DNA from: Rhizobium sp. 16-488-2b
GTDB taxonomy: Bacteria > Pseudomonadota > Alphaproteobacteria > Rhizobiales > Rhizobiaceae
Length of the DNA: 64,000 nt
Reading direction: 5' to 3'
NCBI RefSeq assembly: GCF_017741815.1
Contig: NZ_JAGHMF010000011.1
Location: 1-64,000, forward strand
A program made the translations under genes and the position numbers. Below are positions 63,342 through 64,000 of the stretch, piece by piece (position 1 is the stretch's first letter; each line of letters starts with the position of its first letter). The notes under the pieces were generated by a model. That model did no database searches. It saw only the letters and a list, made by a program, of their open reading frames with translations, and had not been told where the DNA came from.

Positions 63342-64000
63342 ATGGACGATAGCAACGACCTCTTTTCCGGAATGCCCCTGACCAAGAAGCAGGAGGATGC
63401 GCCAAAGCCGGCCGCGGCAGCCCCCGCGCCCCTCGCCGCTCCGGCTGCGCCGAGCGCTGCCGCCAGTGCCGCGCCACGGCAGGCGCCACCGGCGAGTTCC
63501 ACGTCCGAGGATTACGGCGCGTCGTCGATCCGTGTTCTGGAAGGACTGGAACCGGTGCGCATGCGCCCGGGCATGTATATCGGTGGCACCGACGAAAAGG
63601 CGCTGCACCATCTCTTCGCCGAAGTCATCGACAACTCGATGGACGAAGCCGTCGCGGGCCATGCCAACTTCATCGAAGTGCATCTCGACGCGATGGGCTT
63701 CCTGACCGTCAGCGACAACGGGCGCGGTATTCCGGTTGAGAACCACCCGCAGGTTCCCGGCAAGTCGACGCTCGAAGTCATCATGACCAAGCTGCATGCC
63801 GGCGGTAAGTTCGACGGCAAGGCCTATGAGACATCAGGCGGTCTGCACGGCGTCGGCGTATCGGTCGTCAACGCGCTCTCGGATGTTCTCGAAGTCGAGG
63901 TCGCGCGCAATCGCAAGCTCTACCGCCAGCGCTTTTCGCGCGGCATCCCGCAGGGTGGCCTCGAGGAACTCGGCGACGTTCACAACCGCCGCGGCACGCG
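63342..64000 (+). CDS. parE: DNA topoisomerase IV subunit B (5' part)
   Basis: The reading frame runs off the window end; about 219 residues are visible. An alanine/proline-rich N-terminal extension of about 45 residues is followed by the GHKL ATPase domain: the ATP-binding asparagine/aspartate in EVIDNSMDEA, DNGRGIP and GGLHGVGVSVVNALS. ParE decatenates chromosomes with ParC. The pattern IEVHLDAMGFLTV and the alanine/proline-rich extension fit ParE rather than GyrB. Confidence 0.93.
   Translation, partial: MDDSNDLFSGMPLTKKQEDAPKPAAAAPAPLAAPAAPSAAASAAPRQAPPASSTSEDYGASSIRVLEGLEPVRMRPGMYIGGTDEKALHHLFAEVIDNSMDEAVAGHANFIEVHLDAMGFLTVSDNGRGIPVENHPQVPGKSTLEVIMTKLHAGGKFDGKAYETSGGLHGVGVSVVNALSDVLEVEVARNRKLYRQRFSRGIPQGGLEELGDVHNRRGT

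Overview
The window looks like chromosomal DNA of a Rhizobiaceae alphaproteobacterium, most likely Rhizobium or a close relative. The grounds are GC-rich coding sequence, gene orders typical of the group (MBL-tatD-metG-holB-tmk-dac-rlpA, ppiD-trpD-trpC-moaC-moeA, pyrG-secG-tpiA), a Rhizobium-type intergenic mosaic repeat near 58.6 kb, and a biuret hydrolase whose four key residues fall at the positions I recall for the characterised Rhizobium leguminosarum enzyme. These assignments come from reading the sequence; no database search was run.

Positions 1-21,370 are accessory and catabolic. A TetR gene sits opposite a small membrane protein. Next comes a LysR-controlled set: a creatininase-family amidohydrolase, then an NMT1-type ABC transporter, a cytosine-deaminase-like amidohydrolase, an FAD oxidase and a quinone reductase. 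Two near-identical 38-bp palindromic sites mark both LysR-set promoters. A GntR-controlled operon (10,950-21,369) follows, with tightly packed genes: a BMP-type ABC importer, a formamidase-like amidase, biuret hydrolase, a cyanuric acid hydrolase/barbiturase, a second isochorismatase-like hydrolase, a cupin and allophanate hydrolase. Together these form an uptake-to-ammonia route for a nitrogen-rich ring compound, cyanuric acid through biuret and allophanate.

Positions 21,396-29,867 are a conserved housekeeping block on the minus strand (MBL phosphodiesterase, tatD, metG, holB, tmk, a PBP5-like protein with altered motifs, rlpA), interrupted by a divergent TauE/SafE exporter gene with a structured leader. 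Positions 30,106-40,885, ending next to tRNA-Ser(TGA), look like a second accessory segment. It holds an outer-membrane barrel protein, a translationally coupled operon of one ATP-grasp protein and two PLP enzymes (the least explained system here), and two paralogous units of lipid A phosphoethanolamine transferase plus membrane-anchored dual-specificity phosphatase, with a receiver-only response regulator.

Positions 41,292-64,000 are mostly core genome: ppiD, trpD, trpC, moaC, moeA, an ACT-domain protein, a methyltransferase, a DEAD-box helicase, a CHASE2 adenylate cyclase with a FecR protein, a DNA-binding citrate synthase divergent from a second citrate synthase, a soluble double-PAS chemotaxis receptor, an orphan MazE-like antitoxin, pyrG, secG, tpiA, an exported alpha/beta hydrolase and the start of parE. 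The strongest items for follow-up are the ATP-grasp/PLP operon, the paired LysR operators and heterocycle locus, the EptA-phosphatase duplication, and the citrate synthase pair with its palindromic promoter.
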